A stretch of DNA of 64,000 nucleotides. Source: JAEYZM01 sp943372195. Its GTDB lineage: Bacteria; Bacteroidota; Bacteroidia; Sphingobacteriales; Sphingobacteriaceae. The stretch is taken from the NCBI GenBank assembly GCA_943372195.1, contig CALRXS010000010.1:1-64000 (forward strand). The letters are read 5' to 3'. Every line of letters begins with the position of its first letter. Position 1 is the first letter of the stretch. Both the position numbers and the translations under genes were made by a program. The notes under the pieces are model-generated. The model had not been told where the DNA came from and made no database searches. It saw nothing but the letters and a program-made list of their open reading frames with translations. Positions 27,296-35,013 of the stretch are shown here, piece by piece.

Positions 27296-28410
27296 AAAAT
27301 TTATTAAAAATATTTACTCTTTTAATTTCTTTTATTGTACTCATTGCAGCCTGCAAAAAGGAGGATGATGTTGTTGCAGACAATGATGGCTCTGCTGATA
27401 CTTTAATGCATTTTACGAGTCCGAAGTATTTCCCCGAATTTCAAAACCCTAGCAATAACCCTTTAACCAAAAGAGGTGTTGAGCTAGGTCGCATGTTATT
27501 TTACGATCCTATTCTATCTAGCGATAGTTCGATATCATGTGCTAGCTGTCACAACCCTGCTTATTCATTTTCAGATAATAGAAGATATAGTGTTGGGGTG
27601 GATGGTGCAATTGGAGATATTCAAGCAATGCCTTTAGTAAATCTAGCATGGCAAAATAAATTTTTCTGGAATGGTAGATCAAATAGTTTAGAAGAACAAG
27701 CTTTACAACCTATTACCAACCCTATAGAGATGCACGAAACCACTGCGAATGTTATTAAAAAATTAATGCGCAGTGATAATTATAAAAAAAGATTTAATGC
27801 AGCATTCGGATCAGATCAAATTACACAAGAGATGATTGGTAGAGCAATTGCTCAGTTTGAAAGAACAATGGTTTCATATCAATCAAAATTTGATCGTATT
27901 TACGCGGGATTAGTAGATTCTGGTATAAGTGTTTTTGATGATGCTGATGAGTTTAGAGGTTTTGTGGTGTTTACGACTGAACGCGGACAATGTTTTCATT
28001 GTCATGGTTCGCAGAGTGCTTTGTTAGCAAATAATATAGATACTTTATTTAGAAACAACGGATTGTTGACTGATGCACAGATGGTGTCTACGGGCTTATC
28101 TCAAGTGACTGGCAAGGCAGAAGATGAAGGTAAGTTCAAAGTGCCTACGATGCGAAATATAGAGCTTACAGCGCCTTATATGCACGATGGTAGATTCAAT
28201 ACTTTAGAAGAAGTAGTAGAGTTCTATAGCTCTGGTATTAAAGAAAATAGAAACTTAGATATCAATTTTTCTAAAAGTCCTGATAGGCTTGAACAATTCG
28301 GGGGCTTAGGATTAACGGCTGATGAGAAAAGAGGATTGGTAAAATTTTTGAAAACTTTTACCGATACTAGTTTTACCAACAACCGTGCTTTTGCAAATCC
28401 TTTTAGATAA
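27292..28410 (+). CDS. MauG/cytochrome c peroxidase-like di-haem lipoprotein (MbnH-type partner)
   Basis: Periplasmic di-haem protein of 372 residues with a lipobox (VLIAACKKED, Cys21). Two CxxCH haem sites are seen: CASCHNPAYSFSD near residue 83 and CFHCHGS near residue 235. GRSNSLEEQALQPITNPIEM and KVPTMRNIELTAPYMHDGRF are the family hallmarks of cytochrome c peroxidase/MauG. It may reduce peroxide or, like MbnH, use peroxide to oxidise a Trp on its partner; the 4-bp overlap with the MbnP-like gene favours the second role. The stop is 1 bp from the convergent FG-GAP gene. Confidence 0.9.
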   Translation: MKNLLKIFTLLISFIVLIAACKKEDDVVADNDGSADTLMHFTSPKYFPEFQNPSNNPLTKRGVELGRMLFYDPILSSDSSISCASCHNPAYSFSDNRRYSVGVDGAIGDIQAMPLVNLAWQNKFFWNGRSNSLEEQALQPITNPIEMHETTANVIKKLMRSDNYKKRFNAAFGSDQITQEMIGRAIAQFERTMVSYQSKFDRIYAGLVDSGISVFDDADEFRGFVVFTTERGQCFHCHGSQSALLANNIDTLFRNNGLLTDAQMVSTGLSQVTGKAEDEGKFKVPTMRNIELTAPYMHDGRFNTLEEVVEFYSSGIKENRNLDINFSKSPDRLEQFGGLGLTADEKRGLVKFLKTFTDTSFTNNRAFANPFR

Positions 28411-28411
28411 T

Positions 28412-30682
28412 TTATTTATTTACGATAAATTTCTGAGTTGCTATTTTGCTATTACCACTGCATTCTAAAAAGTAAATTCCATTACTTAAATCTAGAATAT
28501 TTATTTCAGAGACTTTACCTTCTATAGTCTTAATTATTTGTCCGTTGATATTATAGATTTTTATTTGATCAAACGCAAAATCAGAATTCACATTTATCTT
28601 ATCATAACATGGGTTCGGATAAATATTTATAACTGAATTATTTGTTGTATTTGAAACAGATGAAAAATTCGATTGATTTAAGAATAATAATACCCCGCCT
28701 TGTGGTGTGCCAGTGATAATTTCTGGTAATAAATCAGCATTGATATCTGCGACAGAAATATGAAACGCTACATTACCACCACCATAATTTCCATTTGACA
28801 CATATATAGAGTCGTCAGATATTGCAAAATTTTGAATGGCTTCAGTATAAGAACTAGGTAGATTTTTATAAATATAAATCTTGCCATTACCATTACTAAT
28901 TAATAGATAATTTTCATTAGTTAATGGATTTAGTTTAGCAATGCTAACTGATGTTCTGCCAGAAGGATATCTTAATTTTTTACCTAGGTCTATCTTCCAA
29001 AGAGAATCAGTTGTAAGAACATAATTCGGATTAGTAGGAGTACCTGTATTTGAAATCAAGTTGATATTAAAAAATCTTTCTCCGACTAATATTTCAGGTT
29101 TGGTATCATTATTTAAATCAAAAATGAAAGGAGTGGTATTATTACCAAGATCAATACTGCCAAAGTAATTAGGTACAAATTGTAAGCTTATCGGTTGACC
29201 AGTAGCAGCAATGTTTCTAAAGAAATGTAATAAGCCATCAGCAGAACCACAAACCATGTCAAGGTCACCATCATTATCTAAATCACCAAAACTAGGCGCC
29301 ATATTATTGATATTCAAACTCGATAAATTCATCCAGTTTCTACTGATTAAATTATACTTAGGCGTTGTATTAGTTCCTGTGTTCTCATATAATGCAAGTC
29401 CGGTTGTGTACACCGCAGAACTTGAATAATAACCTGTATTTGAAATAACTATATCTAATAATCCATCGTTGTTATAATCAACAAAAGCAGGAGTTGAGCC
29501 TTCAGATACATCGATCATTTCAGACTCTAAGAAATCATCTGACTGCCAAGTGAAAATATTGCTACCGCTTGTGCTATCGTTTCTTATGTATAGATGAATG
29601 TTCTCGAAATTATCAGAGTTATTAGGTGTATTCGGGGCAACGATTAAATCTTTTTTGCCATCATTGTTTACATCAATTAAAAATGCAGCTGGAAATACGT
29701 ATACATCAATGGGTCTTTGAGTAGGGTAGTGTTGAATGGCGCTGGTCATTACCGGACTTATATTATTAGTATTGTTGAATAACATATACATGGTATTACA
29801 TGATATATCGCCCACTAGTAAATCTTTTTTGCCATCATTATTTGCATCAAAAACTAACAAGGTAGAACCTGAGTGTTTGGCATCAGCACTTTTTTGAGTA
29901 AAGTGATTTTTGATTTGCTCTTCATTGTATGTTAATAATGATTTACCACCAAGTCCGCATATACCATTCGCATATTGAAGGTTTGCTCTACAATCTGTAT
30001 ACGATTCTCTAAATCGTCCCCAGCATTCTTTACCAACTTCGTAAATAAATGTATCTTTTCTATTAAAATTTTCTATTGACAGATTTTTATACCAATAAAT
30101 ACTCTCACCAGAAGTATCAATACTCTTAGAAAAAGTAAGTATATCTATATCCCCATCATCATCAACATCAAGTATTGCAGGTATATCTTGTTGCTCTACA
30201 TATAAGTTTGTAGTGATAGAACCATAATCGCATAATAATGAGTTCTCTTTTAACTCAAATCTAAGTCCGGTTGTACTATTACTCACATTTTTATAAACTC
30301 TAACCCCTCCCGGTGCTGCTGAGAAAATATCGTTTTTACCATCAGCATCATAATCTAACATTAACATCCAATCAATAATTTTCGGGAAAAGTTTTTCGTA
30401 TTCAGGTGCATAAGTGTATGAAATCTGATTAGCAATTCCATCATTTATGAAAGTTGATATTCTATATCCTTCACGATCAAACACTACTAAATCTAGGGTA
30501 CCATCCATATCTAAATCACATTCAGAAAACTGAGGTGCATCTAAACCACCACTAAATGGTAATTTCAAAGCTCTCGAAGAACCTTGATTTACAACGATAT
30601 CTTTGTAATTACTGAAAGAAATTTGTGCTTCTGATTGTGAAAATAATGCGATGAAACTTGTAAGTAATAGTATTTTTTTCAT
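28412..30682 (-). CDS. FG-GAP/VCBS repeat protein with T9SS type A sorting domain
   Basis: Secreted protein of 756 residues. A signal peptide (1-19, SQSEAQ) leads into many FG-GAP/VCBS-type beta-propeller repeats with calcium-loop motifs such as CDLDMDGTLDLVVF, LDYDADGKNDIFSA, LDVDDDGDIDILTF, FDANNDGKKDLLVG, VDYNNDGLLDIVIS and GDLDNDGDLDMVCGS. The C-terminus is a type A T9SS domain with NVINIYPNPCYDKINVNS-like strand (here INIYPNPCYDKIN), IKIYNINGQIIKTI and NILDLSNGIYFLECSGN. It should be exported and attached at the surface; the ligand is unknown. Its ATG lies only 9 bp from the ATG of the divergent gene at 30692. Confidence 0.9.
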   Translation of the reverse strand: MKKILLLTSFIALFSQSEAQISFSNYKDIVVNQGSSRALKLPFSGGLDAPQFSECDLDMDGTLDLVVFDREGYRISTFINDGIANQISYTYAPEYEKLFPKIIDWMLMLDYDADGKNDIFSAAPGGVRVYKNVSNSTTGLRFELKENSLLCDYGSITTNLYVEQQDIPAILDVDDDGDIDILTFSKSIDTSGESIYWYKNLSIENFNRKDTFIYEVGKECWGRFRESYTDCRANLQYANGICGLGGKSLLTYNEEQIKNHFTQKSADAKHSGSTLLVFDANNDGKKDLLVGDISCNTMYMLFNNTNNISPVMTSAIQHYPTQRPIDVYVFPAAFLIDVNNDGKKDLIVAPNTPNNSDNFENIHLYIRNDSTSGSNIFTWQSDDFLESEMIDVSEGSTPAFVDYNNDGLLDIVISNTGYYSSSAVYTTGLALYENTGTNTTPKYNLISRNWMNLSSLNINNMAPSFGDLDNDGDLDMVCGSADGLLHFFRNIAATGQPISLQFVPNYFGSIDLGNNTTPFIFDLNNDTKPEILVGERFFNINLISNTGTPTNPNYVLTTDSLWKIDLGKKLRYPSGRTSVSIAKLNPLTNENYLLISNGNGKIYIYKNLPSSYTEAIQNFAISDDSIYVSNGNYGGGNVAFHISVADINADLLPEIITGTPQGGVLLFLNQSNFSSVSNTTNNSVINIYPNPCYDKINVNSDFAFDQIKIYNINGQIIKTIEGKVSEINILDLSNGIYFLECSGNSKIATQKFIVNK

Positions 30683-30691
30683 TTTTGTGTT

Positions 30692-31234
30692 ATGGTAGTA
30701 AGAAATTTCATTAAAATAATAGCAATAATCATTCCTTTTTTGTTTTCAACTGAGATATATGCTCAGAAAGAAATATACATTAATTTATCAGATATTTTCC
30801 CATTAAACGACTTCAAATTATCTAATGAAGCTGGGTTAAAGGTTCAATCGTTACAAAAAAACGGACAAATCGATAAAAGTATAGAAGGTAAATACAAGTT
30901 TGTGATAAATGGTTTTATTGAGAAGCTAGATTTTACAAATGGTCAAGCTTCATTGCCAGCCAATGTTGCTGAATCTTCTATTCTGTATATCAAGCATGAA
31001 AAGTCGACTGAAACTGTACATCATTTATTCTATCAAATTGCTGGCTTTGTAATAGAAATACCATTTTATATTTTATGGCTACTGCCTTTATTGATAATCA
31101 TTATAGCATTAGTAATTAAAAGAATTATTATGTTATTCTTGATTATTGCAGTGATACTATTTTTTGTAGCTCAAGGATTAGACTTAAGTGATTATTTTGT
31201 TTTAATAAAAGAATCTCTTTTACAGTTATTTTAA
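30692..31234 (+). CDS. Unrecognised exported protein with C-terminal membrane helices
   Basis: Protein of 180 residues that I do not recognise. It has a cleavable or uncleaved N-terminal hydrophobic segment (FIKIIAIIIPFLFSTEIYAQ), a short polar domain of about 85 residues (INLSDIFPLNDFKLSNEAGLK and similar) and two closely spaced hydrophobic helices at about 115-135 and 137-160, then a hydrophilic tail. The polar region may face the periplasm. It starts 9 bp from the divergent FG-GAP gene and ends 2 bp before the convergent TamL-like gene, so it is a single-gene unit. Its promoter must lie within the start of the FG-GAP gene. Confidence 0.6.
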   Translation: MVVRNFIKIIAIIIPFLFSTEIYAQKEIYINLSDIFPLNDFKLSNEAGLKVQSLQKNGQIDKSIEGKYKFVINGFIEKLDFTNGQASLPANVAESSILYIKHEKSTETVHHLFYQIAGFVIEIPFYILWLLPLLIIIIALVIKRIIMLFLIIAVILFFVAQGLDLSDYFVLIKESLLQLF

Positions 31235-31236
31235 TT

Positions 31237-33573
31237 TTAGAATGGGTAGCCTATACCAAAATTGAAGTTCCAAAAATTATATTGATTGGTAGTTTTCCAT
31301 TCACTATTATTTAAATTTCTAATTACCCAACGATCTGATTCTGCAAATCGTGGATCTCTTAGTTTTAAGCCCAAGTCTAATCTAAACAATAAGAAACTAT
31401 AGTCGAATCGCATTCCAAATCCTGTACCAATTGCTAATTGTTTATAAAACTTATCCCAATAAAACTGGCCGTCTTTATTCACCGTTACATCCGATATGGT
31501 CCATACGTTACCAATATCAATAAATGTTGCTCCCTTTAATTTAGAACCAATAAAACTTTCTAAAATATCGAAACGATATTCAATATTTCCCTCAATCTTC
31601 ATTTCACCTGTTTGGTCTAAGTTTAAGGTAGAGGCGTCTATATCTGAGAAGGCACCCGGACCTACAGTTCTAGCGCGGAAGGCTCTAATGCTGTTAGAAC
31701 CACCTGTGAAAAACTGACGTTCAAATGGTAATACATCTGAGTTCCAATAAGCAAATCCAGCTCCTGTATTAAACCTGTACACCAATTGTGATTTTTGTCC
31801 GATGAAATTAAAATATCTAAAATCTATCTCTGGTCTAGTGAAGTTATAATACGGTAAATCGAAATAAGTATAGGTGCCGCTAACATCAGAATTATCATCT
31901 AATATTCTTGAGATACCGTATAAGCCAGTACCCATTACTTCTAAATTTAACCTAAAGAATATATAGTCTTTCTTAAGGTTTAATACCTGATTGCTATAGG
32001 TTAAATTATAACGAATACCTTGAGTAATGTGTGGCTCAAAACTTTCTTTGATAAATTGATTATCTAAATTATTTAACAATGTTAATGCTTCATCTGAAAG
32101 TTCAGATCTCACAAAGTTTATACTGTAAGGTGTTAGTGAATGCGTTAAATGTTGGTTCTGTTTCCAATCATAAGTTAAAGCACCAGTAAAGGTACGACGT
32201 AAATATTCAGGTCTACGTTCGGTGATGTAGTTGATGCCGACACGGGTCTTCGGACTAGAATACAATCCGAATGTTTTTTTATCTCTGAAGAATAAGAATC
32301 CGGGGAAGGTAACACTCAATGATGTATTAGATTCTCTACTATTAAAAATCGGAATGTTTTGAGCATTCTCATCTATAAATGCTTGAGTTTCTAATCCGGC
32401 TTTTATTCTAAATTCTAATACTTCTGCACCTCTAAAAATATTTCTATCGGTATACAATAAGTTGGCTGAAGAGCCAATATTTTCAGAGGCTACAAAGCCT
32501 TCTATTTCTGTTTGAGTACCACGTCTTTTACCCTGCGTTAATGTAATTCTTGAGTTAATTTTTGTTGAATCAACAGAGTCTACTTCAAAATCTATATTGA
32601 TAAACCTGAAGATTTTTAAATCCCCCAATCTGTTATAAGTAAGCTCCAAATCTTCGTCTTTGTATAAACTATTTTGATCTAAAAAAATCATACGTTTCAA
32701 AACTTTTGACTTAATGATTTTAGAAGGATCATTGAAAGTATAATGGCTTGTAGAATCATAATAAATTGTAGGTTCTGAAATACGTTTCTCAGGGTCAACA
32801 ATATCTATGTTAACATGATTAATTTTATAATAGGAGTGTGCGTTTTTGTCGGAGGGATTTTCAATAACGATTTTTAGGTCAACAAAATGACCATTAATAC
32901 TTGTATCAATATCATAATGTATAAATTCTCTATTGAAAAAGAAGTAACCGTTATTTTTTATGTCTTTAACTATACGTTCACGATCAGCCTGCAATAAATC
33001 TTGGTTAAAGATATCATCAAGTTTTATTTTACTGTATTGAAGGTTGTAAAAATATATACTTCGGATGTTAGTGTCTTTTATATCGTATTGTATATTTCTA
33101 ATTCTGTAGGCTTGTTCAGGTTTAATATGATAAGTGATTCTAGCTTTTTTATTTTTGATTTTAACATCTGCAAATACTTCAGCATCGAAATAGCCATTGT
33201 TAAAATAATACATCTGCATTTGTTGTGCTGAAAATTGAGTCATTGCAGAATCGTAAATAACTGGGGCTTCACCAATTCTGTTTTTTAGCCATCTACTTAC
33301 TCTGTTATCTCTCTTCCAATCAAAAGCATTATAGATACCTAAATAGAATTTCATCCATCCAATACCTAAAACTTTTTTGTTCGGTTTCTGTCTGATAAAA
33401 GATTGGCTGTTCTCACTTAATACACTTTTCTTTGCTTTAACACTTACTTTATGAACAAGAGCTTGGTCTTTAGTTAATTTGCGTGTAGTACTACAACTTT
33501 CGAGTGTGATGAACCCGAAAATGAGTATAATTGTATGAATGAATATATTCTGAAAAAATGATTTCGAAATCAC
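31237..33573 (-). CDS. TamL/BamA-like outer-membrane lipoprotein
   Basis: BamA-superfamily protein of 778 residues. The N-terminus has a hydrophobic segment and a lipobox (FITLESCSTTRKL, Cys27), which matches the TamL subgroup of Bacteroidota. POTRA-like domains fill about 30-380 (for example YHIKPEQAYRIRNIQYDI). The C-terminal surface-antigen barrel carries FFTGGSNSIRAFRARTVGPG, an ATFIDIGNVW strand and the terminal YNFWNFNFGIGYPF. It probably assembles or inserts outer-membrane components with a TamB-like partner located elsewhere. It starts with GTG at 33573, the only usable start before an upstream stop codon, inside a palindrome shared with the divergent methyltransferase start. Confidence 0.9.
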   Translation of the reverse strand: MISKSFFQNIFIHTIILIFGFITLESCSTTRKLTKDQALVHKVSVKAKKSVLSENSQSFIRQKPNKKVLGIGWMKFYLGIYNAFDWKRDNRVSRWLKNRIGEAPVIYDSAMTQFSAQQMQMYYFNNGYFDAEVFADVKIKNKKARITYHIKPEQAYRIRNIQYDIKDTNIRSIYFYNLQYSKIKLDDIFNQDLLQADRERIVKDIKNNGYFFFNREFIHYDIDTSINGHFVDLKIVIENPSDKNAHSYYKINHVNIDIVDPEKRISEPTIYYDSTSHYTFNDPSKIIKSKVLKRMIFLDQNSLYKDEDLELTYNRLGDLKIFRFINIDFEVDSVDSTKINSRITLTQGKRRGTQTEIEGFVASENIGSSANLLYTDRNIFRGAEVLEFRIKAGLETQAFIDENAQNIPIFNSRESNTSLSVTFPGFLFFRDKKTFGLYSSPKTRVGINYITERRPEYLRRTFTGALTYDWKQNQHLTHSLTPYSINFVRSELSDEALTLLNNLDNQFIKESFEPHITQGIRYNLTYSNQVLNLKKDYIFFRLNLEVMGTGLYGISRILDDNSDVSGTYTYFDLPYYNFTRPEIDFRYFNFIGQKSQLVYRFNTGAGFAYWNSDVLPFERQFFTGGSNSIRAFRARTVGPGAFSDIDASTLNLDQTGEMKIEGNIEYRFDILESFIGSKLKGATFIDIGNVWTISDVTVNKDGQFYWDKFYKQLAIGTGFGMRFDYSFLLFRLDLGLKLRDPRFAESDRWVIRNLNNSEWKTTNQYNFWNFNFGIGYPF

Positions 33574-34328
33574 AAATAAGCTTTATAAAGTCATTACATC
33601 AAAAAAAATATAGACGAGAGCATCAACAATTTATTATTGAGGGTGATAAGTTATTACGCGAATTTCTTGCATCTAACTATCAGCTCTTGAAAATATTTGT
33701 ACTCGATTCATATTACGACGAATGTACGAGTCACTTATCAAAAGTATCGAAAAAAATAGATATAGAGATTATCAAAGCAGAAGAAATGCAACGAATTTCA
33801 ACTTTTGCTAATAGCTCTGAGTGTTTAGCAACTGTAGAAATACCAAGTGTGACTGATAAATTTGAACTAAGTGATGATTATTTACAAAACAATTTAGTGC
33901 TTGCATTAGATGGTGTGCGCGACCCAGGTAATTTTGGTACAATTATTCGCATTGCTGATTGGTTTGGTATTAAACATATAATTTGTTCTGATGATAGTGT
34001 TGAATTATACAATCCGAAAGTTGTACAATCAACGATGGGCTCTATACTAAGGGTTAATGTTCAGCATTTAGATTTACATGAGTTTTTAAATACCCATAAA
34101 GATCAAAATATATGGGGTGCATTGTTAAAAGGTACTGATGTTTATACAGTTAAGGAAGCCAAGAAGGGTATTTTATTAATGGGTTCAGAGTCACATGGCA
34201 TACATGAAGATAATATAAAGTTCATCAATAAACCCATAACCATACCGAATTTCGGTGGTTCGGCAGAGTCATTAAATGTTGCAGTAGCAACAGCTATATT
34301 GTGTTCAGAGTTCGTAGGGAGAGCTTAA
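33558..34328 (+). CDS. SpoU/TrmH-family RNA 2'-O-methyltransferase
   Basis: SPOUT-fold RNA methyltransferase of 256 residues. An N-terminal substrate-binding domain (about 1-95, SFIKSLHQKKYRREHQQFIIEG) precedes the catalytic knot domain with motif 1 LDGVRDPGNFGTIIRIADWFG, motif 2 ILLMGSESHGI and motif 3 IPNFGGSAESLNVAVATAI. It would methylate a ribose in rRNA or tRNA using SAM; the target site is unknown. The N-terminus matches RlmB/TsnR-like relatives. It overlaps the divergent tamL-like start by 16 bp. A small hairpin terminator overlaps its stop. Confidence 0.93.
   Translation: MISKSQISFIKSLHQKKYRREHQQFIIEGDKLLREFLASNYQLLKIFVLDSYYDECTSHLSKVSKKIDIEIIKAEEMQRISTFANSSECLATVEIPSVTDKFELSDDYLQNNLVLALDGVRDPGNFGTIIRIADWFGIKHIICSDDSVELYNPKVVQSTMGSILRVNVQHLDLHEFLNTHKDQNIWGALLKGTDVYTVKEAKKGILLMGSESHGIHEDNIKFINKPITIPNFGGSAESLNVAVATAILCSEFVGRA
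33559..33572. repeat. 14-bp perfect palindrome spanning two divergent start codons
   Basis: TGATTTCGAAATCA is its own reverse complement. The plus-strand ATG (33558) and the minus-strand GTG (33573) each read into it, so both proteins begin Met-Ile-Ser-Lys-Ser. The two coding regions overlap head to head by 16 bp. Confidence 0.9.
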
Positions 34329-34341
34329 ATAAGCTTTTTTT
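34322..34341 (+). terminator. Short intrinsic terminator after the SpoU gene
   Basis: AGCTT, loop AAAT and AAGCT form a 5-bp stem followed by a run of seven T. The stem overlaps the stop codon. It is short, so efficiency is uncertain. Confidence 0.55.
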
Positions 34342-34350
34342 ATAAATTAC

Positions 34351-34380
34351 TTGTGCTAATGATGTTTTTTAGTACATTTG
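34351..34380 (+). promoter_or_regulatory. tRNA-Cys promoter, TTG-N19-TACATTTG
   Basis: TTG at 34351-34353 and TACATTTG at 34373-34380 are separated by exactly 19 bp, an ideal Bacteroidota promoter. The tRNA begins 17 bp after the -7 element. This is the clearest promoter in the window. Confidence 0.85.
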
Positions 34381-34396
34381 CAAACTCTAAATTTAG

Positions 34397-34470
34397 GGTC
34401 GAGTGGCCGAGTGGCTAGGCAGAGGTCTGCAAAACCTTGTACAGCGGTTCGAATCCGCTCTCGACCTCCA
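34397..34470 (+). tRNA. tRNA-Cys (anticodon GCA)
   Basis: Cloverleaf of 74 nt including an encoded CCA. The acceptor pairs GGTCGAG with CTCGACC, the anticodon stem GAGGT pairs with ACCTT around loop CTGCAAA, and the T arm has GCGGTTCGAATCCGC. The anticodon GCA sits at 34429-34431. The discriminator base is U, the identity element for cysteine tRNA. A 46-codon basic ORF starts 32 bp downstream in the same transcription unit. Confidence 0.96.
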
Positions 34471-34502
34471 AAAAAACAGGTTGAACAAAAATTTTTAAGA
34501 AA

Positions 34503-34643
34503 ATGGGTGTTACTAGATTAAAAAGAAAAGACAGAAAAAATAAAACGGTTTCTAGACTTAGAAAACAACGTTTGAAATTGGCTACTGATAAATCTATCAA
34601 GAAGCCAGTGGCAAAGTCGAATGAAGAAAGTTCAGCTGAATAA
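34503..34643 (+). CDS. Small highly basic protein downstream of tRNA-Cys
   Basis: ORF of 46 codons beginning ATG at 34503. The product has 16 Lys/Arg among 46 residues, concentrated in the first 25 (MGVTRLKRKDRKNKTVSRLR), and an acidic/serine tail (NEESSAE). No membrane segment or Cys is present. It lies 32 bp after the tRNA-Cys, inside the unit bounded by the tRNA promoter and the hairpin at 34668, with no promoter of its own. The composition suggests RNA or ribosome binding, which is inference. I recall similar short basic ORFs in other Bacteroidota but cannot check conservation. Confidence 0.65.
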   Translation: MGVTRLKRKDRKNKTVSRLRKQRLKLATDKSIKKPVAKSNEESSAE

Positions 34644-34667
34644 TTCTTTATAATTATTAAGATATTG

Positions 34668-34700
34668 AATCCCGATTGCTTTCAGCAATGCGGGATTTTT
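34668..34700 (+). terminator. Intrinsic terminator of the tRNA-Cys/small ORF unit
   Basis: AATCCCGATTGC and GCAATGCGGGATT form an 12-bp stem with one bulged G and loop TTTCA, followed by TTTTT. It lies 25 bp after the small ORF stop and before the convergent TIGR03643-type gene. Confidence 0.85.
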
Positions 34701-34711
34701 GCTTTTAATTC

Positions 34712-34978
34712 TTAACGTTTACTGATTTTATTGCCTGTTATTTGGCGTTGTAAACTGCACTTGAATCTTGTAATATCGTCAACCCGTTTCTGTAAGTGTT
34801 TAGTCTTTCTTCCCGTCACTCTTTTACGCCAACGCTCGAAACTGCTTCTCTTTAAATTCTTACGCATTAAAGCAATAACCGATGCTTCATCAACCCCAAA
34901 TTGTGATTTAATGGCATCAAATGGGGTACGATCTTCCCATGCCATTTCTATGATTCTATCTAAATCTACCGCGTTCAT
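34712..34978 (-). CDS. TIGR03643/DUF2805 family small protein
   Basis: Protein of 88 residues, matching the small family often called TIGR03643 or DUF2805. Key features are the helical N-terminus DLDRIIEMAWEDRTPFDAI and the following QFGVDEASVIALMRKNL, which looks like a helix-turn-helix. The stretch SSFERWRKRVTGRKTKH comes next. The C-terminus is strongly basic. It probably binds nucleic acid, but no function has been established. It lies 35 bp upstream of the convergence with the tRNA-Cys unit and is the first gene after pyrD on the minus strand in the direction of transcription. Confidence 0.85.
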   Translation of the reverse strand: MNAVDLDRIIEMAWEDRTPFDAIKSQFGVDEASVIALMRKNLKRSSFERWRKRVTGRKTKHLQKRVDDITRFKCSLQRQITGNKISKR

Positions 34979-35013
34979 AATGCATTAACATTATAAACTC
35001 ATCAAGGTTTAGC

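Noticed and set aside
34415..34600. Minus-strand open frame across the tRNA-Cys gene
   Set aside because: It runs through the tRNA and opposite the basic ORF, and there is no promoter or family match.
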